DNA from: Anoplopoma fimbria
Lineage: Eukaryota > Chordata > Actinopteri > Perciformes > Anoplopomatidae
Reading direction: 5' to 3'
Length of the DNA: 64,000 bases
Assembly (NCBI RefSeq): GCF_027596085.1
Contig: NC_072456.1
Location: 18,613,218 to 18,677,217, forward strand
The notes beneath the pieces were generated by a model. That model was not told where the DNA came from. It worked only from the letters and a program-made list of their open reading frames with translations, and did no database searches. Position 1 is the first letter of the stretch; each line of letters begins with the position of its first letter. Below are positions 26,046-44,496 of the stretch, in pieces. The position numbers were made by a program, and so were the translations under genes.

Positions 26046-28508
26046 CTGAATAAGTGTTCTTCTGTTACTTGGTTTTTTTATTAGGATTTTTATTTGGTTG
26101 TAGAATAAACTATATAAAGATGTTCTTTCTAGTGTCATTTCTTAACCAAATACAAAATGAACTTGTATTTCTTATCATTTGAAGACTAGCCTCGATTTAA
26201 GCTCACAGTTTTCATGTGGATTCACATACTGAACACATTTCATTAATTTGCAAACATATCTTATCATCTCTATAGATACATTTCTTGCATACTTATCAGC
26301 CGACATGAGTCAATACCGATATAGGACACATTTACATACATACAGTTATTTGCATACAAAATTGTCGTCGTTTTTTTAAAAAACAAATATTTTCAGGTGA
26401 ATTTCAAGCAGCATAGAAGCAGAGAGATTTATGGCCAAAACAACATGGCTGTGTGTCTTGGAGCAGTGTAAACATTACACACTGCCTTGGCCCTGCAGCA
26501 AGGAAGTAAAAACAACCTGCCAGTAATAAGGAAGGTTAACACAGTTCCCTCAGATTTGCATAGCAATTATCCTCACAATGAAACCTGTCCCAACGATGGA
26601 ATTTAACGGCACACTATACCTGGGAGTTTTCCCTACTAGCACCTACAGGATGGCTGAAACAGAGGACCAATAGAAGATAATATAATAGAAAAAAGTAGAA
26701 CATTTGCCTTGTTTATCACATGGAGGTGCAGTTTGTGTGCTTGGATGGGTACGTACTGGTCTACTCTGCTCAGAGCTTGTTGAGCAGGCTTGTTAATCTG
26801 AGGAATGTTGTTACCCAGTGAACAGAGTAAATGAGGTCTTAGTGAGATTAAATGTCACAGGTCTGAAGGACTAAGGGTTGTGGAATCTAGTCAAAACAGA
26901 TCTCTTTGTGGTAGTCACGCTGTCTGACGCCAACCGGACGCACGCACACACACACATGCAGTCTCTCTCATCGTATTCTCTTCACACTCTTGTCCCACCT
27001 CCATTCAGGTGCTGTGCATAACACCACTTTCTTTCCCTTTTTTTTTTTTTTTTTTTTTTTTTGCAGTGGGAGTAGAGGAAGTCAAGTGAATGGCTTTTTA
27101 TCCCACTAACCTAGGTGGAGTGCAGTTTGGAGTCTACACATGCAGCACTTGAGCAGCACACAGCCGTTGTACTACGACTTCATTTCAGTAGGTGGCACTA
27201 AAAATAAACTCCAGCCAATTCACTTACTCCAAATGTCAAACCGGGACAAAGGGATACAACGTTGTGAATAAATAGTTGATTAAATCTGACCAGAGTGCAG
27301 GGAGATTTGGGCGATGTCAAACGAACATAGTGTGGATCTGTTAGCATATATACAGATTTCTGAGGTTGTACAGATTCATTGCTTCATTTAATGAATGCAA
27401 ATAAATAATTTTAAATTGAGCGTGGGTGTCTGGTCATTCCTGAACATCTTCTTTTCACTAGTTCTGTATCTTACAAAGGCAGTATTCTCTACCGGAAACG
27501 TGGTATTTGCAACGCCGCAGTGCCTGTCATTAACATGTTGACACTTCTCTGTTTTATAACAAGCTCTGGGGCAGATTTTGGACGTTTCCACCTGGTATCT
27601 GGAAGTTGATTAAGACCGGAAGATATATGCAGATATGTGAATGACACAATGATGGGTGACAGTTGAAGAAAAACATGCACAGTCATTACGTCAGTGAAAG
27701 CTGTTCCTCAAGCCCTTAATGTCCCCGGGTACATCTTTGTGTCTTCTGGCAAAACAGCACATATCCACGTTTATAACATGGTCAGCAGCAGCACAACAGA
27801 ATATATGCATTTCCTTTCTCTTTTTTTGTGCCTTCAGGTCCAGCAAGGTATTGAACATACGAATCAAGGCAAAGTAATAACTAATAGAAACCTCCTAAAG
27901 CTGGGAGGAAGTCTGTCCAATAACTTTATAAATTACAGACATAAAAAACATGAATTAATGAGTGTACATAAAAACATAATGAATGCAGGTGCTTCCATTC
28001 AGGGAACAAGGGGCAATTGATTTATTTGATTATGGATAAACTGAACCCCCTTTTCTCCCTTGTTACAGATTCCAATACCTCTACTCAACAAATGATATCT
28101 TGAATTAGCATCAGCCTCATCAAGGAAGCAGCAGTCAGCTGACATACAACAGCTCCTTGGAGAGAAGCAGCATTTATTTGTACCGTCGGCATTCAAACAT
28201 CCAAGTTAATGAGTTACAAATGCACACATTTGTATTTCCCCCTCCTGCCTTCCCAACATAAATGTCTACAACATTAACTCCTGCTACATATTCTGTCTGT
28301 TTCCCCCCCCCACACACACACACATACATACACACAGATCCAGAAGGCAAAACAAACTCCCGCTCATTCTCTCTGCAGTCGCCTGAGCTGCAGCCTGTAA
28401 ATGGGGGGGATTAATAAATGTGAATGGAGAGAGTCTCTTTCCTTTGTTGGCATGGAAGGCTCCGTAATTAGCTGCCTGGGGAGCCAGGAAGCAGGAACCT
28501 CCGTTCAT

Positions 28509-28545
<37 letters not shown>

Positions 28546-28960
28546 GTGTATGCGTGAGGGCATCTCCGTGTTTACGAGTGTGAGATGTCCACCGAGGAGA
28601 GGGTCATGAGCTTAAACAGACAAAACGTTCCTGGATTATCCTCTTCAAACGACTCCCTGTGTTACTGATTTACACTTTTAAGCACTTGCTGGTCCTGCAC
28701 TTCAGTCCCTGCAGCCTGCAGCTGAGACAAACAAACAAACAAACAGACAAACAACGCCACCTCTCCCACTGTCTGATTCCCTTGTTGTGTCTCAATCGCA
28801 CAATGCAGTCACAAGTACTGCAGGTTGTCATTAGAAGAAGAGGTTCCACACTAAGTCCTCTCATGTGGAGGATCTTCACATCCATCCTCTGAAGCCTCTG
28901 CAGACATGACTTCGGAAAAGGGAGATTACATAAACACACACAACAGGATACGCTGCATAC
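26046..28960. other. Intergenic, no gene seen
   Basis: No convincing exon was found on either strand. There is a T25 run at 27038-27062, a short (GT)n near 28513-28543 and a short AAAC repeat near 28728-28750. A short inverted repeat, CAGTGTAA with TTACACACTG, lies near 26465-26485. Any enhancers here cannot be judged without alignment. Confidence 0.5.
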
Positions 28961-28966
28961 ACATTA

Positions 28967-29265
28967 GGGGCGGCTGTGGCGTAGTGGAGAGTAAGGTAGT
29001 TCTCCAATCAGAGGGTCGGGGGTTCGATACCCGGCTTCGGCAGTCGATGTGTCCTTGGGCAAGACACTTAACCCCAAGTTGCTCCCGAAGGCTTGCCATC
29101 GGTGTGGACTGGATGTTGCATGAATGTTAGTTAGAGTCTGATGGTGGCACCTTGCATGGTAGCCTGTCATCAGTGTGTGAATGGGTGAATGATATGTAAT
29201 ATACTACTGATTGTAAGTTGCTTTGGATAAAAGCGTCTGCTAAATGACTGTAATGTAATGTAACA
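28967..29265 (+). mobile_element. tRNA-derived SINE, copy 1 (L2-type tail)
   Basis: A retroposon with a tRNA-like head. The RNA polymerase III box A-like sequence is TGGCGTAGTGGAGA and box B is GGTTCGATACC. It continues with the body segment GATGTGTCCTTGGGCAAGAC, then CTTAACCC and TTGCTCCCGAAGGC. The 3' tail, 29212-29263, is 51 of 52 identical to the 3' end of the L2-like LINE on the other strand at 58341-58392. It ends in short TAATG repeats. A possible target duplication, ACATTA, flanks it. The head and body match the second SINE at 49035-49400, which has a different tail. Confidence 0.85.
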
Positions 29266-35279
<6,014 letters not shown>

Positions 35280-35328
35280 CAACAAACAAACAAACAAACA
35301 AACAAACAAACAAACAAACAAACAAACA
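35280..35328. repeat. (AAAC)n tetranucleotide repeat
   Basis: About twelve tandem copies of a CAAA/AAAC unit, a few hundred bases upstream of the decayed Tc1 transposase. Confidence 0.93.
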
Positions 35329-35569
35329 CAGCACATTCTCATTCCAACTTGCTAACGTTCTTCTCAGACCCCCATGGCCTCACTTTGAAACGCACTGGGT
35401 AGACCTGCGCACGGTCACAGTAAACACTTGGTTAACGTTGTGAATTCAAACAAAAACACTTGCCTAGGTTTAGGCAACAAAACCAAAGGTCAGGTTTGGG
35501 CTCGAAATAAGTACGTAAACTAAGTAAAATGTAAACATTGTAACATAAGTAGAGAAGACATGTGTCAGG

Positions 35570-36055
35570 TGTCTGGTCATAAACCAAAGTGTTGGACACT
35601 ACTGGACCGGCCAATTGACATCTTATTTGGTCTCACGGCTAAAAACATTCTGGAGGAGGGTTTTGTAGATGAAGCAAATTTTAAGCTATTTGGCCACAAT
35701 GACAAGAGGTATGTTTGGAGGAGGAAGGGCGAGGCGTTCAAATCTGAGGACACTGTAGCAGCTGTGGAGCACGGTGGTGGTGGTCACCGGTGGAGCTGGT
35801 GCATTAATGAAGAAGAAAGATTAATACTGAGTTCTTCGGGACAAAATCAAACCATCAGCTAGAACGTTAAACCTTACACGTTATTGGATGCTTTGGGGAT
35901 GTCTAAATCAAGCTAGAATTAAGCTTTTGCACTGGTCTTCCCATAGTCCTGATCTTAAAATATGTGGACTGCCCTAAGAAGTTTAGTCCATGCAGAAAAC
36001 CAACACATTTGGTCAACAGCAGACTTTTGCCAGAAGCTTGTTGATGGTGAAAAGT
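35570..36055 (+). pseudogene. Decayed Tc1/mariner-type transposase (3' part)
   Basis: A fossil of a Tc1-like DNA transposase, the enzyme that cuts and pastes the element at TA sites. The readable frame at 35560-35862 contains LFGHNDKRYVWRRKGEAF and AAVEHGGGG, which match the central catalytic block of Tc1 transposases (LFG.N..RYVWR..GEA, then the V.HGGGS motif). Further on, SHSPDLK at about 35940, in another frame, matches the region of the last acidic residue. Then come sequences like the usual C-terminal AGAAAACCAACACATTTG and CAGAAGCTTGTTGATGG. The copy has stops and frame breaks and lacks the N-terminal DNA-binding domain. I see no intact inverted ends. It is inactive. Confidence 0.8.
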
Positions 36056-36944
36056 GATAAAGAACATGCATACTTACTATTTATAGTAATATATAATATA
36101 TACTTGTATATAATATATACTTGTTGTTTATAATCATAATCCCCATACTGTTATAACACACATGTCCCTTACAAGTATATTTAACGTTTCTATAACTCTA
36201 TTCAATCTTTTGTCTTCTCTCATGTTCAGCCATATGGATTTCCTCTGTGTTTGGAGTGGATCAGCTGATAAGGATTGTTGCCGTATTTGAACATCTCTGA
36301 ACAATGTGATCAATAGCTCTGCCAGTGTTCTTCCATTTCCTATCAGCAGCGCTGGTGCTCAGAGAACAGGAGGGTCAGGCTTTAACTCGTCAGTGTCAAT
36401 CACTGAACTGAAGTTGAACATCGCACACGGCAGAATAAAAATATAGAAGATGTTCTCACTTTCCTTTAGCAGCAGCCACAGTTAGTGCCTAATTTATCCC
36501 ACTGACTTGCAGCAGCCATGGAGAGGGTTTAGCCAAAAGATCTCTGAGCTACTAAATAAAAACCCTCCGACGCAGAGCTTAAGCATTACAACTGCAGGTC
36601 AAGGTTTCTCACGACCTTCTTCTCTGCTGTGATGTTTTATTCAGCATTAACTATTCTCTTCTGCTGCAGTGTGAGATGCACTGAGGCAGAAAGGGGGAGA
36701 CAGGGGAGAGGGGGAAGAAGGATTGGGAAATGTGTAAAAATGGGTGAGAAACTGAGCGATACACGTAAATAACAGATGAGAGAGAATACAGTATCAGTAT
36801 CTGTTACAGCAGCAGTGACATTTACTGAGAAGTGCAATGTTCTCACCAAAGCAACTGAAGCTGCTAACGACACCTGGCCTCCAGAGAAACTGATAGTATT
36901 AATACCCTCAGTGTAAAAGTTTGCTATATTGGTGTCTTAATTAT

Positions 36945-37420
36945 CAGAAGTGGTGAGAGAATTATTCAGATATTTTTCTAAAGTAAAAGTAACAATGCAA
37001 CAGTTTAAAAACACTGCATTCATATCATACTTTAGTAAAAGTGCAGAAGCATTATCAGTAAAATTACCTTCAAAATGTACTTAAAGTATCAAAAAAGTAT
37101 TTGTTACACAGACAAACATGACTGTGAGTGTTATATTGTTATAATTCTGGATTATTGTTACTGGTGTATTATTGTAAAAGTAGCATTTTACTGTTGTAGT
37201 TGGAACTGATTTTAGCTACATTATTTACTGGTATTTCTACAGGTATTTTAATATTTTAAAGTCATTTTACAAAAATAAAGGAATCTTATGTTTTAAGGGT
37301 AAAATCTATATCTGCAAAATAACCTCAACTCTCAGATAAATGTAGTGGAGTAAAAAGTATAATATTTTCCTCTAAAATCTACAAGTATAAAGTACCTGGA
37401 AATTGTAAAAACAGAAGGTT
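36945..37420. repeat. Old dispersed teleost repeat (AAGTAAAAGT family), copy 1
   Basis: AT-rich repeat containing AAAGTAAAAGTAACAATG, AATGTACTTAAAGTATCAAA, GTGAGTGTTATATTG and TAGTTGGAACTGATTTTAGC, ending near AAGTATAAAGTACCTGG. From memory this is a very abundant non-coding repeat in percomorph fishes. A second diverged copy in the same orientation lies at about 41840-42045. No coding capacity. Edges are approximate. Confidence 0.55.
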
Positions 37421-38951
<1,531 letters not shown>

Positions 38952-39364
38952 CTAATCTGCTACCCTGAGGAGCCTCCCTTGTTTCAGGAGGGGCCCTGCA
39001 CCTGCTGTGGCAGCTTGGGGTGAAAACGTTGAGGAGGCCCAGAAGAGGTGCGCTTGGTTCCAACTTATCACTTTTGTTAAACAGCGCATTATTCCTGGGA
39101 TGAACCCAAGACCCACCCCTCACCCCCCCAAGGACACATCCCAGTCTTGGCTCCAGCCTCAGGCCGAGCCCAAAGCCTCAACCTCTCCCACTTCATGTTG
39201 TCTACAGCACCTTTACGTCCTTGACAGTTTACACCCTCAAGGCCTCCTCCCCGTCTGAGCAGCGATTTTCCAGATCCAAATCTCAACTCAGAGAAAAACA
39301 AGCGCTGTATCCAAGACACCTGCGACTTCTTTCCTCATGTCCCAGTTCCAGTTCTAAACACCAG

Positions 39365-39915
39365 AAATAGTTAGACAATTTAGGAAATACGTTTTTTTGC
39401 TTTTTGCACGAGATGGAATTGCACTCTCAATTTAATAAGAAGCTACAGCCAGCAGCCATTAGCGTAGCTTAGCATAAAGACTGGAAATATGGGAAAAAAG
39501 CCATCCAGGCTCTGTCTGAAATATTTGCATCACATGTTCCTTTATAACAGTGTGGCGTCTTTAAATGACTTGTTTTGTCTCACAAACAGTCCAAAACCCG
39601 AAAAATATTTAATTTTGTATAATATAAAGCAGAGAAAAGCAATTAATCCAGAAAACTTCCTGCAGTCTCTGCTGTTTGCAAAAAACTTTAAAATGGTAAA
39701 TTGACACTTTAACACATTAGTTTTAGTACAGACTACATAAACAAGATTACATGTGTTAAATAGTGAGCTTGAGAGGTGTATTTTTGTTGCCTTTGGACAA
39801 AGCCAGTCTAGCTTTCCCCCTTGTCTCCGGTCTTCATGCAAAACTAAACTAACCTGCTCCAGTTCCAGGTATCAAACCCTTAGCAAGAGAGCATAAAAGC
39901 ATTTTTACCCAAAAT
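39365..39915. mobile_element. Composite repeat with long imperfect inverted arms
   Basis: The left arm (about 39375-39520) contains GCTACAGCCAGCAGCC, TAGCGTAGCTTAGCATAAAG, ACTGGAAAT and CCAGGCTCTGTC. The right arm (about 39790-39910) carries the diverged reverse complement: GGACAAAGCCAGTCTAGC, TTTCCCCC, CCGGTCTTCATGC and AACTAAACTAACC. Between them, about 39550-39690 holds a different repeat block (CTTGTTTTGTCTCAC, AACAGTCCAAAACCC), related to the element at 25705-26045. The arms are a common fish repeat by memory. The structure is a foldback element, or two facing copies around a third repeat. Confidence 0.55.
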
Positions 39916-41835
39916 ACAACTATTCCTTTATGGCCAAGCAAGTGGACAAGCTTTTCTCCTCAGTATCAAGCCACAAAGCCTCCTGTATTACCAGCAGCAG
40001 CCGTGTTCTCCAGTCCTTCCCGCTGGGAGATCCTGAATCCCTGAAAGGTGAAGGAGCAGAGAACCAAGAAATGAAATCTCCCAGCAGCAGCGCTACCTGG
40101 ACTCTATACATCAAAGAGCCGAGCGGAATCCAGCAGGGAGGTTGTTTCGTTCACTGGGGACTCTTTCAGCGCCACACTGCCTGACAAATAGGCCTGAAGG
40201 TTCAGTGCCTTAACCCACATGTTGACACTAGGCTGCTAGTGATACAGCAATAAGGGGGCTGCAGAGGATGGCATACTGGTCTTCAGGGTGCAATAAACAC
40301 ACGTGCATGCACAGGCGAAGAGCACACAGGTGCGTACAGACACACACACACTGTGTTATGGCTGCTTGGTTTATCTGTGATCTACTTCCACCAGGATCCT
40401 CAGCTGTCACAGATACAGCAAGAGAGGTGAAAGTGGTCCTTCTCGGTGCTTCGGGCACTTGAACGCTCCACAACAATGCTGTACATGTGAGTGAGTGCGA
40501 GAGAGAGTTTTGAGATGAGCCCTCACTAGACAGAGGAAGAGCCAGAGACACAACAAAACCACACAGACAGACATAGATACAGAAACAGTCTCACACACAC
40601 ACACAGAGGGAGGCGGGTCGTGGTGAGGGGAAACAGTAACGGCAAAATGAAAACAACATGAAACGTCCACGGCACCTGTGTCGACAAGAGAGATCGAGAG
40701 ATTGATGATCGACACTGGTGCAGCGAAGACACAGACTTCAGCAAATAAAGGTTTTACTGCTTTAATATAAGTTTACCAATGCAGCGGTGCCTTGTAAACT
40801 GTAATACTGCTCTGTGGATAAAGGTTAACTGCACCGGAGCTGGTTTGATTTACTACTTTCAACACTATTCTGGGGGATAGAACAGTAAAACATGACTTAT
40901 TTCCATCACTGTCCCTGGTGCTTTAACGCCACTAACTTGTATCTAGTTGTACACACGATTTCCATATCTGACCTAAGTAATACGGGAAATTACAGACTAA
41001 AAAAATGTGAAATTAAAACCATAAAAAGCAGTCAATAAAACGAAATAAAGGAGTTTATTGACTCATGGAGATTTAACTGTAAATTGTAAACCACTCCTAT
41101 GTGAGTGAGAGTAAAGACAGAAGCAGATCAGTTCTGTTCTCCATGAATCGGAGTATGTGTGTGCGAGATAGTGAGTCACGATAGAAGCTTAATAAGTGAA
41201 GCCTTTTTACGCTCCCATTAGGTCATTAAAATTACAACACATTCTACACTTTGGCAAGAAGCAAAAAAGACACACACACAAAAAAGAAAAGCCCTCTTTA
41301 CCCTTATGCTCCCTGAAGGAAGTAGTGGAAAAAAAAAAAGAAAGAGAATTAAAGGAAAAATCTCCTTCATCTCTGTAGGCAACCCAAATCCTCACTGTAG
41401 CTGCAGCCAAAAACTAAATTAAAAAGACGGAGTGTTGATGTTTAACAGCCGCAGCGCTGCGCTGAGAGGGGATGGAGGTTCTCTCATGCTTAACAATTTC
41501 TCTGCTCTCTGCTGTTTGGAAAGATCAAACCTATTTTAAACATACTCACACACTTACACTCACACACTAACACACCAGCTCAAATATCAGCAGGCATCAA
41601 ATTATATTCCTTGTTTCTTACTCCTAAATTATGATTTTTTTTGATCAATTTATTAATTTCACAACAGTTTTTGGGATCCCAGGTTGCTGTCTATCCGTTA
41701 CCCAAAAGTTGTTAACATCTATGGCTTGAAACTGATTTATAAAGCAGTGGGAATAATTCCTTAACTATTCATAACCAATGTAGGAAGATACATTGAGATA
41801 TTTTACTTCAAGTTAATAAGTGTAGCAAACCCACA
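39916..41835. other. Intergenic, no gene seen
   Basis: No exon is recognisable. Open frames here lack domains. Simple sequence is minor: a short CA stretch near 40341 and 40595, and an A run near 41330. Confidence 0.45.
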
Positions 41836-41839
41836 CTGG

Positions 41840-42045
41840 AAAAATTCTCCCATACAAGTAAAAGCCCTGCATTTAATAATTTTACTTAAGTACGGCAGAA
41901 TGTTCCCTGTCAAACTATTATATAATGTAATTAAATGATTATTATAAATGATGAATTACTGTGTTACTGTGTTTGTTGGGTAGTTTGGATACTTAAATCT
42001 ACAACAATGCATCAAATTCTATAAGCTAATCAGTTAATTACAAGT
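41840..42045. repeat. Old dispersed teleost repeat (AAGTAAAAGT family), copy 2
   Basis: Contains AAGTAAAAGCCCTGCATTT, ATTTTACTTAAGTACGG, TGTTCCCTGTCAAACTATTA and CTACAACAATGCATCAAA, in the same order as the family present at 36945-37420. Degenerate and non-coding. Edges are approximate. Confidence 0.5.
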
Positions 42046-42637
42046 AACTATTCGGAAACACTCAGGGAAAATACCGGTGTTATTCTTTTTACAGCTGGTT
42101 TAAACTTATAACTGCTTCATAAAGGCTCTAATTTCACAATGGCACTGAATTGATTCAGCTCAATTTACAAGCACTATTTTCAGGGTGTCCCTGTGGGAAA
42201 AGAGTGCAGGAAGGAACCCATTCAAGTTTCCGGGGTCAAAGGTTAAAAGTGCCATTAATGAGCTCCAAAGATCTAGAGGCATTTGCTGAATATAGTAACT
42301 GGTTCTTAACATGTCCCAGACTCTGGAGTCTGTGTAGGAAACTGAGATGAAAACAGTCTGTTTCAGCTAATGGGATACTAGAACCATAATGAACGCGAGA
42401 AACCGCGGCGCTGATGAAGTCATGTTCTTGTAGCTGCAGCCTCAGAGAGCCAATCATACACAGTTAGAGCATTAGCAAAGGCCTGAGAATGGAGGCGCAA
42501 ACAGCTGTGATTTAACTGAGGGATGATGATCCTCCGCAGTGACACAACCTCATTTGGTCTCCTGGTGGGCTGCATACCTCGGCTTCCAGCAGGCAAAATA
42601 CCCCCCAGGGATCCTAAAATACACGGCAGGCCTCGGC

Positions 42638-42683
<46 letters not shown>
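42638..42683. repeat. (CCAG)n tetranucleotide repeat
   Basis: About eleven tandem CCAG units. Open frames here read Pro-Ala-Ser-Gln repeats and are artefacts. A short GA run follows at about 42710-42730. Confidence 0.93.
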
Positions 42684-42699
42684 GTGAGGAGGGGCGGCA

Positions 42700-44496
42700 G
42701 CCGGGGGGGAGAGAGAGAGAGAGAGAGAGGAAGGGCCAGGGGGAGAGCTGCAAGCCTGGACAAGCCAGTCCTCTCCACAGTCCTCAGATGACAGTCAGAC
42801 TGACAACACAGCAGGAATGTTAACCTCCGAGAAGCTCTCTCAGTGCGTCTGTCCGCCTGAAATTCACAGTTTCCAAGCACTGATCCCCAAATGACAACAG
42901 GCTAAATCTAGTAGGAGCAAAAGCGGACAAACGCACAGATTAGCCAGAAGTCACATTAAGCCACTGTGTGATTTATTTAGCCAACTGCCTTTATTTAGCC
43001 ATACTTCAGTCCTCAGATCACTTCTAAATGAGTAGTGGGGTTAATTTAGGAATGTAATGTAATGTAATTTAGGATCCACGGCTTGATCCGGCCACGAGGG
43101 TCATGGAGGTCACTTCTCTGTTCATATGTCAGTGATGTGACTGACACTCTGTGGACACATGAAGTCACTGCATCAGACATTTTCAACAACAGAGGGCGCA
43201 ATTCGGTATTTTTTTTTTTTTTTATCATGAGGAGAAGTCACACAGTTCCCTCAGTTATTATGCTAATATAATATAAGGAAATGTTGATAATTTAGAGTCT
43301 TTGTAGTAGTAGTTTCATGGAATTCCTTTCCTGTGATTGTATGCACTATTAAAAACAGCCACTCTGAATGACACGCGGTTACAGTCATTTTAATGAGAAC
43401 AAAATCTTACTTCATCAACATCAGCAGTCATCACCAACATAACACACATCATCACCTGATGGACATTTATGGAATAAACCACCAACACATACAGACTCAT
43501 CAACAACAAACTGGACTGGGGGAATTCGGACATATTGAGGAGTGGTGAACTGATAACTTACGGCACAAAGATCTAAACTTCCTAAAGACGAATGTCTCCA
43601 ACACTAAACGCAGAAGATGAAAAATTGAACTGATGCTTGGAATCTGTTTTGCAATTTATATTAATACTACATTTTAGTAAAATGTTTTAACCCCCTTATT
43701 TAGCATTAATAAGCACAATAAAAACATTTAATGAATGGATCATAAACACACTATATTGACTAGAAACAGATAATGAATGATAATATAGTAAATATAATCA
43801 TAATAATGTCTTCATAGAAGTTAGAATTGTTGACAAACACTTAAAAATGTCCTTTTAGCAACAGTATAGTGTTATAAAACATTTATTAAACATTAATATT
43901 GTGCATATAAATGCCAAATAGGGGCAGTTAAAGTAACGTTTTAGCACACCCACAGCTGTTTTTAAGTCTATTTTTTTTACATGTTCAATTAACCCAATAT
44001 AGTGGAGAAACTGTGGCTAATAAACAGTAGAGGATGGACGGCTCATGAACTTTTTAAGATGCATGCATGGCGAAAACATTTTTTCTTCTTAGGTTGCACT
44101 AAGTGAGAAGTGCACACATGTATAGAATGGCTAGCAGCCTACCTGATGAGGGATTAAAACAATTAAGGCTCAGCCCGTGCCGTTTGGCTTTTAAGACTTA
44201 TGTTGCTGCTCGCATAAACCCTCCAACAAGAAGCTCTTCACCTCGATTAATGTTATATCCTGTTAAGAAAAAAGGTACACCGATGCTTCAAACCACATTT
44301 TTAACTTCCATCAGCTTGTCTAGAGGAAGAATTTTTGTTTCAAAAGTGCAAATGTTTCGATTGTTTTGGTTCTGACCACTACTGATCTGCATCTCACACA
44401 CACAGACAAGCTGTGCAGATCTACGAGGCCTATGTAGGTACTTCTCTGTAAACACAGGAGGGCGTAGCGGTAAGAGTTCGGGATTGTAGGCGGTCA
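42700..44496. other. Intergenic and probable use1 3' end, no other gene seen
   Basis: No protein-coding exon is recognisable. The part nearest 44496 should be the use1 3'UTR (minus strand). One possible polyadenylation hexamer AATAAA on the minus strand lies near 43880 (TTTATT on the + strand), but transcript evidence is absent. Confidence 0.4.

Noticed and set aside
26465..26485. Short inverted repeat CAGTGTAA / TTACACACTG as a microRNA hairpin
   Set aside because: The stem is too short and the flanks do not extend the pairing.
28967..29040. Possible tRNA gene with boxes A and B
   Set aside because: It continues into a SINE body and tail, has a second copy in the window, and does not fold into an intact tRNA by eye.
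35281..35328. Possible short CRISPR-like array
   Set aside because: It is a plain AAAC tetranucleotide run without spacers. The 28-bp tandem array at 58498-58683 was also considered and lacks unique spacers.
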